A DNA stretch of 64,000 nt. Origin: Muscardinus avellanarius. Taxonomy: Eukaryota > Chordata > Mammalia > Rodentia > Gliridae. Below the pieces are notes generated by a model that did no database searches, had not been told where the DNA came from, and saw only the letters and a list, made by a program, of their open reading frames with translations. The stretch spans positions 155,410,488-155,474,487 of the forward strand of contig OY726560.1 of the NCBI GenBank assembly GCA_963383645.1. The letters run 5' to 3'. Both the position numbers and the translations under genes were made by a program. This document shows positions 35,600 through 48,300 of the stretch, piece after piece (the stretch's first letter is position 1; every line of letters starts with the position of its first letter).

Positions 35600-35717
35600 G
35601 CACCGGGAGGACTCGGCGGTGCGACAGTGTAACTCGGCACCGGGAGGACTCGGCGGTGCGACAGTATAACTGAGCACTGGGAGGACTCGGCGGTGTGACT
35701 GTATAACTGAGCACCAG
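35600..35717 (+). repeat. 37-bp minisatellite, three units plus a partial
   Basis: Units begin at 35600, 35637 and 35674, with a fourth starting at 35711. Consensus begins GCACCGGGAGGACTCGGCGG. Units differ by only a few bases, so the expansion is recent. It lies between the putative FAM53B promoter and the EEF1AKMT2 3' end. Confidence 0.93.
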
Positions 35718-35935
35718 GCCAGCATGCAACAGTACCCATAGTTCTCCTATTTCCTACTACTTGTTCATGCTTTATGTGTGTCCAACACCTTCCGCAACAA
35801 AATACACGCTCAATAAACACTTATCAGCTGATACATTTCTCTGGTTTTTATTTAATTGTAGATATGATAGGCAGGGAATTTCCCCAGGTATTAATTTTGA
35901 AATTAACCACCATTCAAGCTAAAAACAGTATTTTA

Positions 35936-36124
35936 TGTGGGGGGCAGGGTACTGGGGATTGAACCTAGGAGCATTCTACCTCTAAGCTATACCCCCCAGA
36001 CCTTTTTTATTCTTTATTTTGAAACAGGGCCTCACAAGTTGCTTAGGCTGGCCACGAACCTGCCATCTTCCTGTCTTAGTCTCCCAAGCACTAGGATTAC
36101 AGACCTGTGCCACCACACCCAGCT
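35936..36124 (-). mobile_element. MEN-like SINE
   Basis: Minus copy, ACTGGGGATTGAACCTAGGA to CCACCACACCCAGCT. Confidence 0.88.
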
Positions 36125-36465
36125 CCAAAACAGAATTTCATACTACATTCATGGTGTGAACACACTAAGCAAGTTTTGTTTTTTTCTTCTGGTCGAATAT
36201 TCATAAAGAGCTACATTCAATTCAACTTTACCAAGGCACAAACATCAAGAATACATGTGTTTTGTAAATTCATTTACTGCTTTAAAGTTTGTATAATTTT
36301 TTAGTTACAGAAACTTGTTTTAAGTGAAAAAGAAAAACATTTCATTCAAAGACAAAATAAATTTTTAAATTGTTGGTCAATATCTAAAGACCAGCCACTT
36401 ACATGCTGGCCACCTTCCCACTGCCCCCTCCTCTCCACTACGCGCCTCCAGTGTACTTACAAACA

Positions 36466-36471
36466 TTTATT
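36466..36471 (-). terminator. EEF1AKMT2: Candidate EEF1AKMT2 polyadenylation signal
   Basis: An AATAAA hexamer on the minus strand lies about 80 nt past the stop codon in non-SINE sequence. It would give a very short 3' UTR. Another AATAAA lies near 35.85 kb, so a longer UTR through the 35.9-36.1 kb SINE is equally possible. No transcript evidence is available. Confidence 0.35.
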
Positions 36472-36550
36472 CACACTGGCACTTTCCACGTCAGGCCTGC
36501 GCTTCTGTGTAGCTTCTTTTAAAAAGCTACCTGAATTTGTCCAAAGAGTC

Positions 36551-36645
36551 TCACGTTTTTTGGAAAACCAGCGCTGCTACACTATTACCAGACCTGCCTC
36601 CAAAACTGAATTTGGGTGTTGGAAGCTCTTCAAAGAGTTCAAAGC
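36551..36645 (-). CDS. EEF1AKMT2: EEF1AKMT2 coding exon 6 (C-terminus and stop)
   Basis: 95 nt encoding residues 203-233 and TGA at 36553-36551. The translation FELFEELPTPKFSFGGRSGN then SVAALVFQKT is the family C-terminus. The acceptor reads TTTTGTCTGACAG. It is too short for a simple ORF scan and was found by searching for the expected conserved tail. Confidence 0.94.
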
Positions 36646-38090
36646 CTGTCAGACAAAATTAAAATACTTTTATTAGGGACTAGATCTTTTTTCTAGTTAA
36701 GGGAAACAGATATTAACACTGTACTTTTAAATTATTTATAAAATGGTGGGACTTCAAACTGTAAATGGTGACAACTTCACTTTGTGATTTTCCAGCTTTA
36801 CTGTGTGTATGGCATGTGTGTACACACCCAAAACACTCTGAAATGAATAAGAAACAGATGAGACCAGAAACAAACTGCAGAAAAGAGGCCTTTGCGCCAT
36901 CCCACATTTCTTTTTCCTTCCTTTCTCTTTCTTTTTTCCCTTCTTTCTTTCTTTTGTGGTATTGGGCATTGAACCCAGAGGCATTCTACCTCTGAGCTAA
37001 ACCCACAGACTTATTTTATTTTTTATGTTGAAAAAGGGTTTCACCAGGATGCCGAGAGTCTCACTACTTGCTGAGGCTGTCCTTGAAGCTGAGATCCTCC
37101 TGTCTGTCTCCCAAGTACAGGAATCCCGGGCGTGCGCCCCCCGGCTCCGCCCCATCTCCCCACTTCCTGTCCCCATCCCTCCACCCACGGCTCCCCTCAC
37201 GTCTCTTGTATGAAGTAGCAGCACTGTGGAATCCTTACCCTATACCAGGCACTGTTTTTCACATGGCTTTCTACGTAGAAACTCAGTTAATCCACATCAC
37301 ACATATAAAAGCTCTTAATACAGAAAGGATGAGAAATTTGGAAGTAAAACTAATTTGCAGAGGGAAGGCGCTGCAGATGGCGGTGGTGGTGAGCGCCCCA
37401 CGGTGTGAAAGAGCTTACTGCCCTTAAGGGCGCAGCTCAGCTGAGAGGTAGAATGCCCTGGATTCAACCCCCAGTACAACACACACACACACACACACAA
37501 TTTATTACAGCATCAACTGAACTTTTATACTCAATTCAAATTTTATACACATTCAAATTCATATTCTTTACCAAACTCCAAAAACTCTTACCAGCCAAAT
37601 ATTAAAAAGGTCATTAAAGCTGGTAGTAAACTGCATGCGCTGCACACACCTATAATCCCAGTACTTGGAGGATCACAAGTTAGAGGTGAGTCCAGCAACT
37701 AAGCAACACCCGATCTCAAAATGAGAACTAAAGAGGCAGAGGAAAGCTGGACATGGTGGCACATGCCTATAATCCCAGTAGTTGGGAGGCTGAGACAGGA
37801 GGCTGGCAGGGTCAAAACCAGCCTCAGCAACTCAGGAAAGCATACATCAACTTAGTGAGACCCTGTTTCCAAATAAAAATTTAAAAATAAGAGTAGGGGG
37901 AACCGGGTGTGGTAGCACACACTTGTAATCCCAGCCCTTGGGAGGCTGAGACAGGAGGATTGCACAGGTTCGAAGCCAGCCTCAGCTACTTAGTGAGGCT
38001 CTCGGCAACTCAGGCCCTGTTTCCAAATAAAGTATAAAATAGGTCTGGGAGTGAGTAAAGCCTGGAGGTAGAGAAGCCCCTGGGTTCCAA

Positions 38091-38129
<39 letters not shown>

Positions 38130-41100
38130 AGGATAGGGGGGCGTCACTCAGAAGTAGAATGCCCCTGGGTTGGATTCCCAGCATAACAAAAATAAAATAC
38201 CATACTCAAATGCTGGAAGATGGAGCCGGTGTGTTGGGCACCCACGTGTATGGCCATACTTGTCTTCAGAAGATTCACATGTGCTTAAAATACAAAATTT
38301 CAACAGAAAATAAACCTGTGTCAATTTTCCAGGATTAACATTTTTTGGGGTGCAGGTGAACTACGGATTAAACCCAGCAACATTCTACCTCCAAGCTACG
38401 CCTCCTCCAATCCTTTTTATTTTTTATTTTGAAACAGAAGCTTGCTAAATTGTTGAGGCTAGCCTCAAACTTAGGACCTCCTGTCTCAGCCTCCCAAATA
38501 CTCGGGTTACAGCTGTGCACCACCATACCTGGCTGAGGATCAACTTTTTAATTCATTGAACCTAACCCTACAAAATTTAAGTTTCAGTATGTAACAGACA
38601 AAACTTTTAACTCGTCATTGTACTCCACTGATAGCTAAAAAATTATTTAAATTATTTTAATCTAGAGCCGGGCGTGGTGGCGCACGCTTGTAATCCCAGC
38701 ACCAGGGAGGTGAGACCGGAGGCTCATGGTTCGCGGACAGCCTCAGCTAGTGAGCCTGTCTGCAACCTAGCGAGACCCTGTTTCAAAATAAAGAATAAAA
38801 AATAGAGCAGGGGGTGTAGCTCGGAGGCAGAATGCCCCTGGGTTCCATTCCTAGACCCGCAAAAAAAATAAAATAAAATAAATTATTTTAATCTATATGC
38901 TTATATATTGAGGTTATTAACATTTTAAATTATATTCATATTACATCAGGATTACTTTTTTATTTTTGCGGGTCTGGGGATGGAACCCAGGGGCATTCAA
39001 CCTCTGAGCTACACCCCCTACCCTAATTTTTAATCTTTATTTTGAAACAGGGTCTCAGTGAGTTGCAAAGGGCCTCACTAAGTAGCTAAGGCTGCCCTTG
39101 AACCGCGATCCTCCGGTCTCAGCCTCCCATCCTCGGTCTCAGCCTCCCGAATGCTGGGATTACAAGCGTGCGCCACCACGCCCGGCTCAGGATTACTTTT
39201 ATAGTAAAACGGGTTGTCATAAATTAAAACACTCTAAACTGGCTGTGGCGGCGCTGTAATCCCAGTACTTGGAGGCTGAGTTAGGATTTTCAAGGCCAGT
39301 CTCAGCCACTTAGCAAGACCCTACTTGAAAATAAAAATAGAACCAGGCGTGGTGGTATATGCCCACTATTTGGGAAGCTGAGACAGGAGGACCACAGGTT
39401 CCATGACAGCCTCAGCAACTTAAGACTCTCAGCAACCTAGTGAGACCCTATTTCAAAATAAAAAATAAACTAAGCCTGTGGGTGTGGCTCAGAGGTAGAA
39501 TGCCCCTCGGGTCAATACCCAGTACCAAAAAAGAAAGAAAAACACCCTACCATCTGGCAACTGCTTCAAACTGTCCCTCACTAAAATAAATGGCAACACA
39601 GTGTGGGTGTTACAAAGCGCCGTCAAGGGAAGAGCGCATCGCTGCCAAGGCGCGACGGAGGAGCCGCGGGCGCTCGGCACCGCACCTACTCCAGCGGCGC
39701 CTCCCGGGAGACTCGGGCCTCAGGCGCGTCCTCGATGCGCTCTGGCTCCTCTGACACTTCCTGTCAGAACACTGTGCTTATTTAATTCCGTTTAGCTCTA
39801 AAACTGAACATAAAGAGTTTACTCACCAGTTCTCAGACCCAGACACACTTAAGTACTCTCTACCCGGCTAAAGTCTGTTCCTCATTATCAAGGACAGACA
39901 AGTATGTTTTTGTCTGCTGATTCCAGGGGTAAAAGAGAACACCTGTACTTAAACACCAAGTAAGGGACTTGCCGTATGCAGCGTAACTCAGTGTTTATTA
40001 AAACTGTCAAGCTTCAGGAAGAGGGAAAGGCTAAGGGGACGGGGCCTCAAGAGCACTAAAGGAAACAACTTTAATGTGGAAGATAATAAAGTTAATGGCA
40101 GAAAATAAAAGACAATAAATCACATGCAATTCTTGGTTTCCAGAGGCCATGGTAATGAAGCCACATGCCCACACGTCCAGCCTCAGACACTTGGGGTTTT
40201 GCATTAAATAATCCATCAAAGCCACTGTGTGTGCACAAAAGGACACGTGTTAAGTGTTCTCCCTGCCTAGTCCCTTAATGCCAATAAGAAAACGAAATCT
40301 AGGATAGGGTGTGTGCAGTGTGGCCATAAATAACAGTACGCAGCGAACTGCTCCCTGGAGGTGACCGATTTCTTACTAGCTTGTGACAGCTGAGGTTCAG
40401 AAATCTAACCCAATATGGAGTTCCGTAGCGTTCTTTGAAGACTTCCTCCTGAAAATTCCTTCCATCCCTCCCTAGGAAAAAATTAGTATTGAACTGAAAA
40501 GGATTCTAAGGAAAAAGTACACACATACCTAAAGATTCTCAAAATACTTTCCCAGAAATTCCTGTGCCCTGCCTAAACAAACGGCAGATAAAATATTCCA
40601 TAAAAGATTCAAGGAACAGTCTGCCAGGGAATGCAACATGTTCTGGGTATAGATTATAGACCCATTTCTCACCAGGCCCTGATTAGGAGACACAGAACTA
40701 GTCACACTTGGCAAACGGGAAAATAAGGATCCTGCCTCGCAACTTGTGAAAAAAGGCAGACTTCCTCAAGAATTAGGAAGTAAGACGGGCGTGGTGGTGC
40801 ACGCTTGTAATCCCTGCACTTGGGAGGCTGAGACAGGAGGATCGCACAGGTTCGAAGCCAGCCTCAGCTACTTAGTGAGGCGCTCAGCAACTTAGTGAGA
40901 CCCTGTTTCCAAATAAATTATAAAATAGGTCTGGGAGTGTAGCCCAGAGGTAGAAAGCCCCTGGGTTCCACCCCCAGTACCACAAAAAAAAAAAAAAAAA
41001 AAAAGAATTAGGAAGTAAACCAGGCACAGTGCTGCACGCCTGTGATCCCAGCACTTGGGAGGCTGAGACAGGAGGATCGCAGGACTGAGGCCAGCTTCAG

Positions 41101-44100
41101 CAACTTAGCAAGAGTCTCAGCAGCTCTCAAATCCTCAGAGAGATTCTTATTTCGAAATAAAAAATGGGTAAGGGTGTAGCTCAAGATGGGGGTGGAGGAT
41201 GGGGAGCAGAGATGGAAGCATAGAATTCCCTGGGGTCAATCCTCAATACAGAGAGGGAAAAAATTAGTAGGCAGGACCTGTATCAATTCTCCATATTTTG
41301 TTTCTGTGCAATGTTAAAACAATCTCTTTTGGTGTGTGTGGTACTAGGGAGTGAGCGCAGGATTCGGAGCTAAACGCCTAACTCTATTTTCATTTTCTTA
41401 TTTATTTACTTTTGTTGTACTGGGCACTGAACACAGGGGCACTCTACCTCTGAGCTGTACCCTCACCCCTGTTTTTTATTCTTTATTCTGAAACTGGGTC
41501 TCACTAAGTTGTGGAAAGCCTAAGTAGCTGAGACTGGCCGCGCACCTACGCTCCTCCTGCCTCAGTGTCCCAAGTGTTGAGATTATAAAGCGTGCACCAC
41601 CGCACACAGCTTTATTTGATAACGGTCTGGGCCGGGCGTGGCGGGCACGCTTGTAATCCTAGGGCTTGGGAGGCTGAGACTGGAGGATCGCACGGGTTCG
41701 AAGCCAGCCTCAGCTACTCAGTGAGGCTTCAGCAACTTAGTGAGACCCTGTTTCCAAATAAAGTATAGAATAGGTCTGGGAGTACCTGGGTTCCACCCCC
41801 AGTACCACAAAAAATAAATAAATAAATAAATAAATACATAAAGCAGGGTCTTGTTAAATTGATGAGTCTCACTACTTGTTGAAACTGTCCTCGAACCTGC
41901 AATCCTCATGTCTCAGCCTCCCAAGTACTGGGATTACAAGCAAGTGCCACCACACCCATCCTAAAAATAATTATTCTACATACACTGAGGACAAATCCTA
42001 AATACCTACAAGACTTATAGAGCATGATATATAAAGTATCTATAAAATTAAAACTCTTGCCGGGCATGGTGGCACACGCTTGCAATCCCCACACTTGGGA
42101 GGCTGAGACAAGAGGATTGCACAGGTTCAAAGCCAGCCTCCGCTGGCTTAAGAGACCCTATTTCCAAATAAAAAATATAAAATAGGTCTGGGAGTGTAGC
42201 CCAAAGGTAGAAGGCCCCTGGATTCCATCCCCAGTACCACCAAGAAAAAAAAAAATTTAAAATTCTCATTCAGCATGAGGCCAAGCGTGGTGGCGCACAC
42301 TTGTAATTCCTGCGCTTGGGAGGCTGAGACAGGAGGATCACACGGGTTCGAAGCCAGCCTCAGCTATTTAGTGAGGCTCTCAGCAACTTAGTGAGACCCT
42401 GTTTCCAAATAAAATATATTAAAAAAAAAAAAGGTCTGGGAGTATAGCCCGGAAGTAGAAAGCCTCTGGGTTCCACCCCCAGTACCACCCAAGACAGGAG
42501 GATAGCAGGTTTGAAACCCCTCGCTGGCTTAAGAGACCCTGTTTCCAAATAAAAATATAACATAGGTCTGGGAGTGTAGCCCAGAGGTAGAAGGGTTCCA
42601 TCCCTATTACAATAAATAAATAAATAAATAAATAAATAAAATGGGGTTGAATATAATATACCTCAGAGGTAGAATGCCCCTGGGCTCAATCCCCAGTACC
42701 ACCAAAAAAAAAAAAAAAAAATTAAACTTTCATGACTGAAGTAAAATATTACTTTCACTTGCATTATTATAAATTTGATAGTGGATCAGTATACTTAAGT
42801 CAAAAGCACAATCTATTTGCTTTTTTTTTTTCTTCTAAATAATAGATTGTGTCGCTTAACTAAAAGATTGCATTGCTTAAATAAAGAACTTGATTTTTAC
42901 AGGCTCATAAATTTAGTACTTAACTGCCAGGATTTCTGGGAAATTTTTTACAAAGGCCTCTGGATCTCAACCAATGTTATTTCTCTCTGCTTTGTATGTA
43001 CAGTTAAAAGTTATTACTGAGGTCATTAAACAGAGAAGAAAAACAGGCAATTCCCACAAACAGAGAAGTAAAGCACAACACACAGGGCGAGCCTGCGTAA
43101 GGAGAGAGACCGAAGCCGCACATCTGAACACCACCGCCACTCACCGTCACGGAACTCGTTTAGCAATTCTTCCTTGGTCCAGTTACATGAGGTTATCAGA
43201 AAAAAGCCTCCTTCCTTCAACACCCCGGACAGAGATTTCACGTACTGCTTCCTCTTCTCAACCGCACCATCAGGGCTGAGGCTGATGGCGTCAAAAGTTC
43301 CTTTGTCAATACAAAGATGAAATCCAGAAAGTTTTGTGGAAAGATTCAAAAAGTCTTCTACCTGTATTAAAACGCAATGCCTATATGAGAACAATTAACA
43401 CACAACCTTTGCGGAATGTAAGTGGCAACCTGTAAAAGCTTAGGGGTAAAAGGGCCCTTAACTGTGATGCCATTTTATGTATAATAAACATATTTTCAAT
43501 TTTATAGCTAACATTTACGAGCTCCATTCCAAGATCATTAAAGCCAAGATTAGTCAGAAAGGCTGACAGTGTTTCCTGGACATTCCAAATGTCTACAAAT
43601 TCAGAAACAAATCAAAGCCAGGTGGAGTGCTACCACTAGCAGACCAGCACATTCTGGGGCCCACAAGCCCGACGGGTGAAAGAGCTGTTTCTATGTAAAA
43701 GTAAAATAGCTGACATATTTATCAAACTGACAACATTTATTTGGGCCTCAGGTCACTGGGGAAAAGGTTTTAAGTTACACTCCTAGTTGTGTGACCTAAT
43801 GCAAACTTGGCAAGTCAAAAGTTCTGCACTGACTCAGCAGCCTGAAAAGATACAACAGGGTACAATAAATGGCACAAAGCGTAAGAAACTAAATGACTGC
43901 TTAAACTGTAATTACACTACTGGGGAAATACGTGCACTTTAGATTCTTAGAGTCATACAATAGCATCTCATTTTCAATCACCTGATACAATTTAAATAGT
44001 TGAAATAATGATCTCCCTCAATTCTATGAAATATTTATAAAAATTTACCAATGAACTTAATTCAGAAAAGGTATTTAAAAAATAATTAAGAGTCGGGCGT

Positions 44101-45674
44101 GGTGACACACGCTTGTAATCCCAGCATTTGGGAGGCTGAAACCAGAGGATCGCAGTTTGCGAATAGCCTCAGCTACTTAGTGAGGCCCTCCATAACTTAG
44201 TGAGACCCTGTTTCAAAATAAAGAATAAAAATAGGACAGGGGGTGTGGCTCGGAGGTCAAATGCCCCTGAGTTCCATCCCCAGACCCACCAAAAAAAAAA
44301 AAAAAAAAAAAAAAAAATCAAGCAATTTAAGGTTTAAAAAGAATTTTCTCTAAAATTCCTATCAACTTAAAATTGTATTTTGAGCCTGGAATAATTACAA
44401 GTGTGGTGGTGCACGCTTGCAATCCCAGCAATTTTTTTTTTTTTTTTTTTTTTGGCGGTTCTGGGGATAAGAACCCAGGGGCATTCTCCCTCTGAGAATT
44501 CTCCAGTAATACATACATGCACGTGTGCGTGCGCCCCCACAGTCCGTTCATGTTACCTTCAGAATCCGTCCTGTGTCTAAGCATGCAGAGTGGAGTGTGG
44601 ACCCCCGCCCGCCTCCACGGAGTCCTTCCTTGCTTACTTCAGCGCCTCGTCTCTTCCTCCGCAGCCACACTTGAAACACTCAGGCTAATTTTTTATTCTT
44701 AATTAATTTTATTAATTTTATTCAGCCCTATTTTTTATTCTTTATTTCGAAACAGGGTCTCACTAAGTTGCAGAGGGCCTCACTAAGTAAGTAGCTGGGG
44801 CTGGCCACGAACCTGGATCCTCCTGTCTCAGCCTCCCGAATGCTGGGATTATTAGTGTGCACCACCACGCCTGGCTGTAATCCCAGCATTTGGGAGGCTG
44901 AGGCAGGAAAATCTGGGCCGCAGCCAGCCTCAACCACTTAGTGAGGCCCTTTGCATTCAGCGAAACCCTGTTTCAAAATAAAGAATGAAAAATAGGGCTG
45001 GGGGTGTAGCTCAGAGGTAGAATGCCGCTAAGCTCCATTCCCAGTACCACAAAAAAATAAAAATAAAAAATAATACCCAGTCTGCAATACAGAGTTATCG
45101 CAAGAGAAAACAGACTAAGACACAGGCTAAACAAATAACTTTAGATAAAGTGCTAATAAGAAAATAAAAAGAGCAATAAGACAGTAGGTGGCGAGGAGGA
45201 GAAAGACTTCGGAGCAAGTGGTCTGGGAGGCGCTCTAAGGAGGTCTCTGAGCAGAGACCAAATACTGAGAAGAGGGCAAAGTGCTAAGGTCGGGCAGAAC
45301 AGCGCAGCAGAGGAAAGCAGACTAACACTTGAAAATTAGCCTGAGTGTTTCAAGTGTGGCTGCGGAGGAAGAGACGAGGCGCTGAAGTAAGCAAGGAAGG
45401 ACTCCGTGGAGGCGGGCGGGGGTCCGCACTCCACTCTGAAGGTAACATGAACGGACCGTGGGGGCGCACGCACACGTGCATGTATGTATTACTGGAGACT
45501 GAACCCAGAAGCAGAAGCACAGATACCTCTGAGCTATCTCTCTCTCTCTTTTATTTATCTATTTTTTTTGCAGTCTGGGGATGGAACCCAGGGGCATTTG
45601 ACCTCTGACCTACAGCCCCTGCCCTATTTTTTATTCTTTATTTTGCTTTTTATTTATTTATTTATTTATATTTA

Positions 45675-45709
<35 letters not shown>

Positions 45710-48257
45710 TACCGGGGTTCCTGGCAGCCCTTCTACCTCTGGGCTACACTCCCAGACCCATTTTTACAGTTTTATTTGGAAACAGGGTCTCCTGAGCCAG
45801 CGCGCGCGGCTGGCTTCGAACCTGCGCGATCCTCCTGTCTCCGCCTCCCCAGCGCGGGGATGACAAGCGTGCGCCACCACGCCCGGCTTTATTCTTTATT
45901 TTGAAACAGGGTCTCACTGAGTTGCGGGCGGCCTCCCTAAGTGGCTGAGGCTGTCTGAGAACCGCGATCCTCCGGTCCCAGCCCCCCGAATGCTGGGGTG
46001 ACAGCGTGCCCACCGCGCCCGGCTTCTAAATCTATCTTAATTTTTATTCTGAAACAGATCTCACTAAGTTGCTGAGAATCTTGCTAAGTTGCAGAGGCTG
46101 ACCTCCAACCTGCAATCCTCCTGTCTCAGCCTCGCAAGTGTGGGCATTGCAGGTGTGCGCCACCACGCCGGATGGCGGGACGGGTTTTGCAGGAGGCAGT
46201 TCAAGTACAAAGGGATGCTCACGCTCCTGACAGACTGAAAGCAAAACCAACAGACGTGGACATTAGGCCCGAAGGCACGAGCAGCATCAAGGACGCCTCC
46301 CTGGGTGGGGGTTAGCTTAGCAGGTGAAAGGCGCCATCATGGACAGAAATGGAAAAGACTAGAAAAAACAGGTTTTAGGAGGAAATTAAGAATTTCATTC
46401 TGAGATAATCAAGTTTACAGTTAGCTGTCCAAGTGGACTTTTAGGATAAGCAGCTTTTACATAATTCTAGAGCTCAGACAAAAGTCCTGGGCAAGAAATA
46501 CAAATTTAAGAACCATCATCTCACTGATCTTAGGACAGAAAAATAAACTAAATGAGCCAAGTGTTGTGGCGCACGCTTGCAATCCCAGTACCTGGGAGGC
46601 TGAGAAGGGAGGACCGCAGGTTCCCAGCCAGCCTCCGCTAGTGAGGCCCTCCCCAACTTAGTGAGACACTGTTTCAAAATGAAGAATAAAAACTAGGGCT
46701 AGGAGTGTAGCTTGGAGGTAGCATGCACCTGGGTTCCATCCCCAGTACCAAACAAAGAAGTAACCTAAGTGACCTTGGGTGACGTATACCATTCTATGCA
46801 TCTGCAGTTTTAATCTGGTCAACCGTGGGTAGGTATGAATTGCACTTTTGCAAACACGGAGGGTCAGTAGATGACAAGACAGGAGCACAAAGAGGAAGCG
46901 CCCTGAACTGACGCGAAATCCTCAGAAGCGATGTGCAGACGCTTCGATTGTACTATTTATGGTTAATCTTCAATTAAGTTCCAAAGATGTCAGGTTAATG
47001 GACTTTAGAAACATTTAAACTTTATAACTTTCATTATGAATAAAAGTACAATAATATAAATAATAGTTACCTTCAATGTAATGTTCGATAACCCTTCTTT
47101 CTCTATAATACTTCTAGAAAGCTGAATTGCAGAAGGAGAGTAATCAATTCCAGTAATATTAGAGAAACCGAATTTTGCCTAGAGACAGAAAAATAATTTT
47201 ACACCTCAGTTTAAGTTTTAATATGATTTTTGGCTTATGAATTACAACATTCCCTTAGTACTAGGGTTGTTTTAAATTTGTTTTAGATCAAATGACATGT
47301 AATATCCAATAATATACAATGTTTACATTTTGTTCTAAAGTCTAAATAGAAACCAAGTTTAAAGTTATATGACAATTCGTTGCTCTTGTAATACTTGATT
47401 TCTTTTTCAGAAAGAAATTTACTCAAAGATAATGAAAGTGTATGTATAAGCCCTCAAGCAGAAAAATGTTGTATTCACTTCTGTTACTAAAATGCTCCAA
47501 TTCACATCTAAATGTCATAAATGTTACTTAACCCAATTAAGTTATACTAGTAAATTAAATGCATATGTAGCAAGTTACTGATTTTTCATTTTTGCTTCAG
47601 TGTAATTATAAATTATCCAATTCTCCCCAGCCATGTGATTAGCCACCTGTACTCATACAGTACTTTTTTGTTTTTCAAATATTCCATTAATTCCATCTTT
47701 ACAAAAAGCCCGTGAGTCAGGCTGGGCAGGCATTACTGTCCTCGAGCTGCGTATTAGCCATAAACCCTTCTAGGGCCTGCGGGGCCTGTGGCAAGAACTT
47801 GGTGGCTTCTACTCTTCATCCCACCATTAATTACAAGAAACATTTTTAGACCAATGAGGCTAAAAACAATTTCAAAGGAAATACAGAAAACAAAAAAGTT
47901 CCCAGCCAGGCGTGGTGGCGCACGCTTGTAATCCCAGCACTTGGGAAGCTGAGACAGGAGGATCAAGGTTCATGGCCAGCTTCAGCTACTTAGAGAGGCC
48001 TTTTGCAACTCAGTGAGACCCTATTTAGAAATAAAGAATAGCCGGGCGTGGCGCACGCTTGTAATCCCCGCGCTTGGGAGGCAGAGACAGGAGGATCACG
48101 CAGGTTCGCAGCCAGCCACGTGTGCTGGCTTAGGAGACCATGTTTCCAAATAAAAATGTAAAAATAGGTCTGGGAGTGTAGCCCGGAGGTAGAAGGGCTT
48201 CCAGGAACCCCAGTACCACCAAAAAATAAAGAAAGAAAGAAAGAAAGAGAGAAAGAG

Positions 48258-48300
<43 letters not shown>

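Larger units (their letters stand above)
45160..46480 (+). mobile_element. Ancient interspersed repeat, broken by SINEs
   Basis: 45160-45335 and 46190-46480 read like two parts of one old mammalian repeat (phrases such as GCAGAGACC, then TCCAAGTGGACTTTT) separated by SINE insertions. I recall similar text from a widespread placental repeat but cannot name the family safely. Confidence 0.35.

Noticed and set aside
43026..43394. 122-codon minus ORF taken as a complete exon
   Set aside because: Only 43145-43361 is coding. The ends are intron read-through on both sides of clear splice sites.
47929..48060. Alu elements
   Set aside because: The left half resembles 7SL-derived Alu/B1 sequence, but the right half is ID-like and not a second 7SL monomer, so these are squirrel B1-dID dimers.
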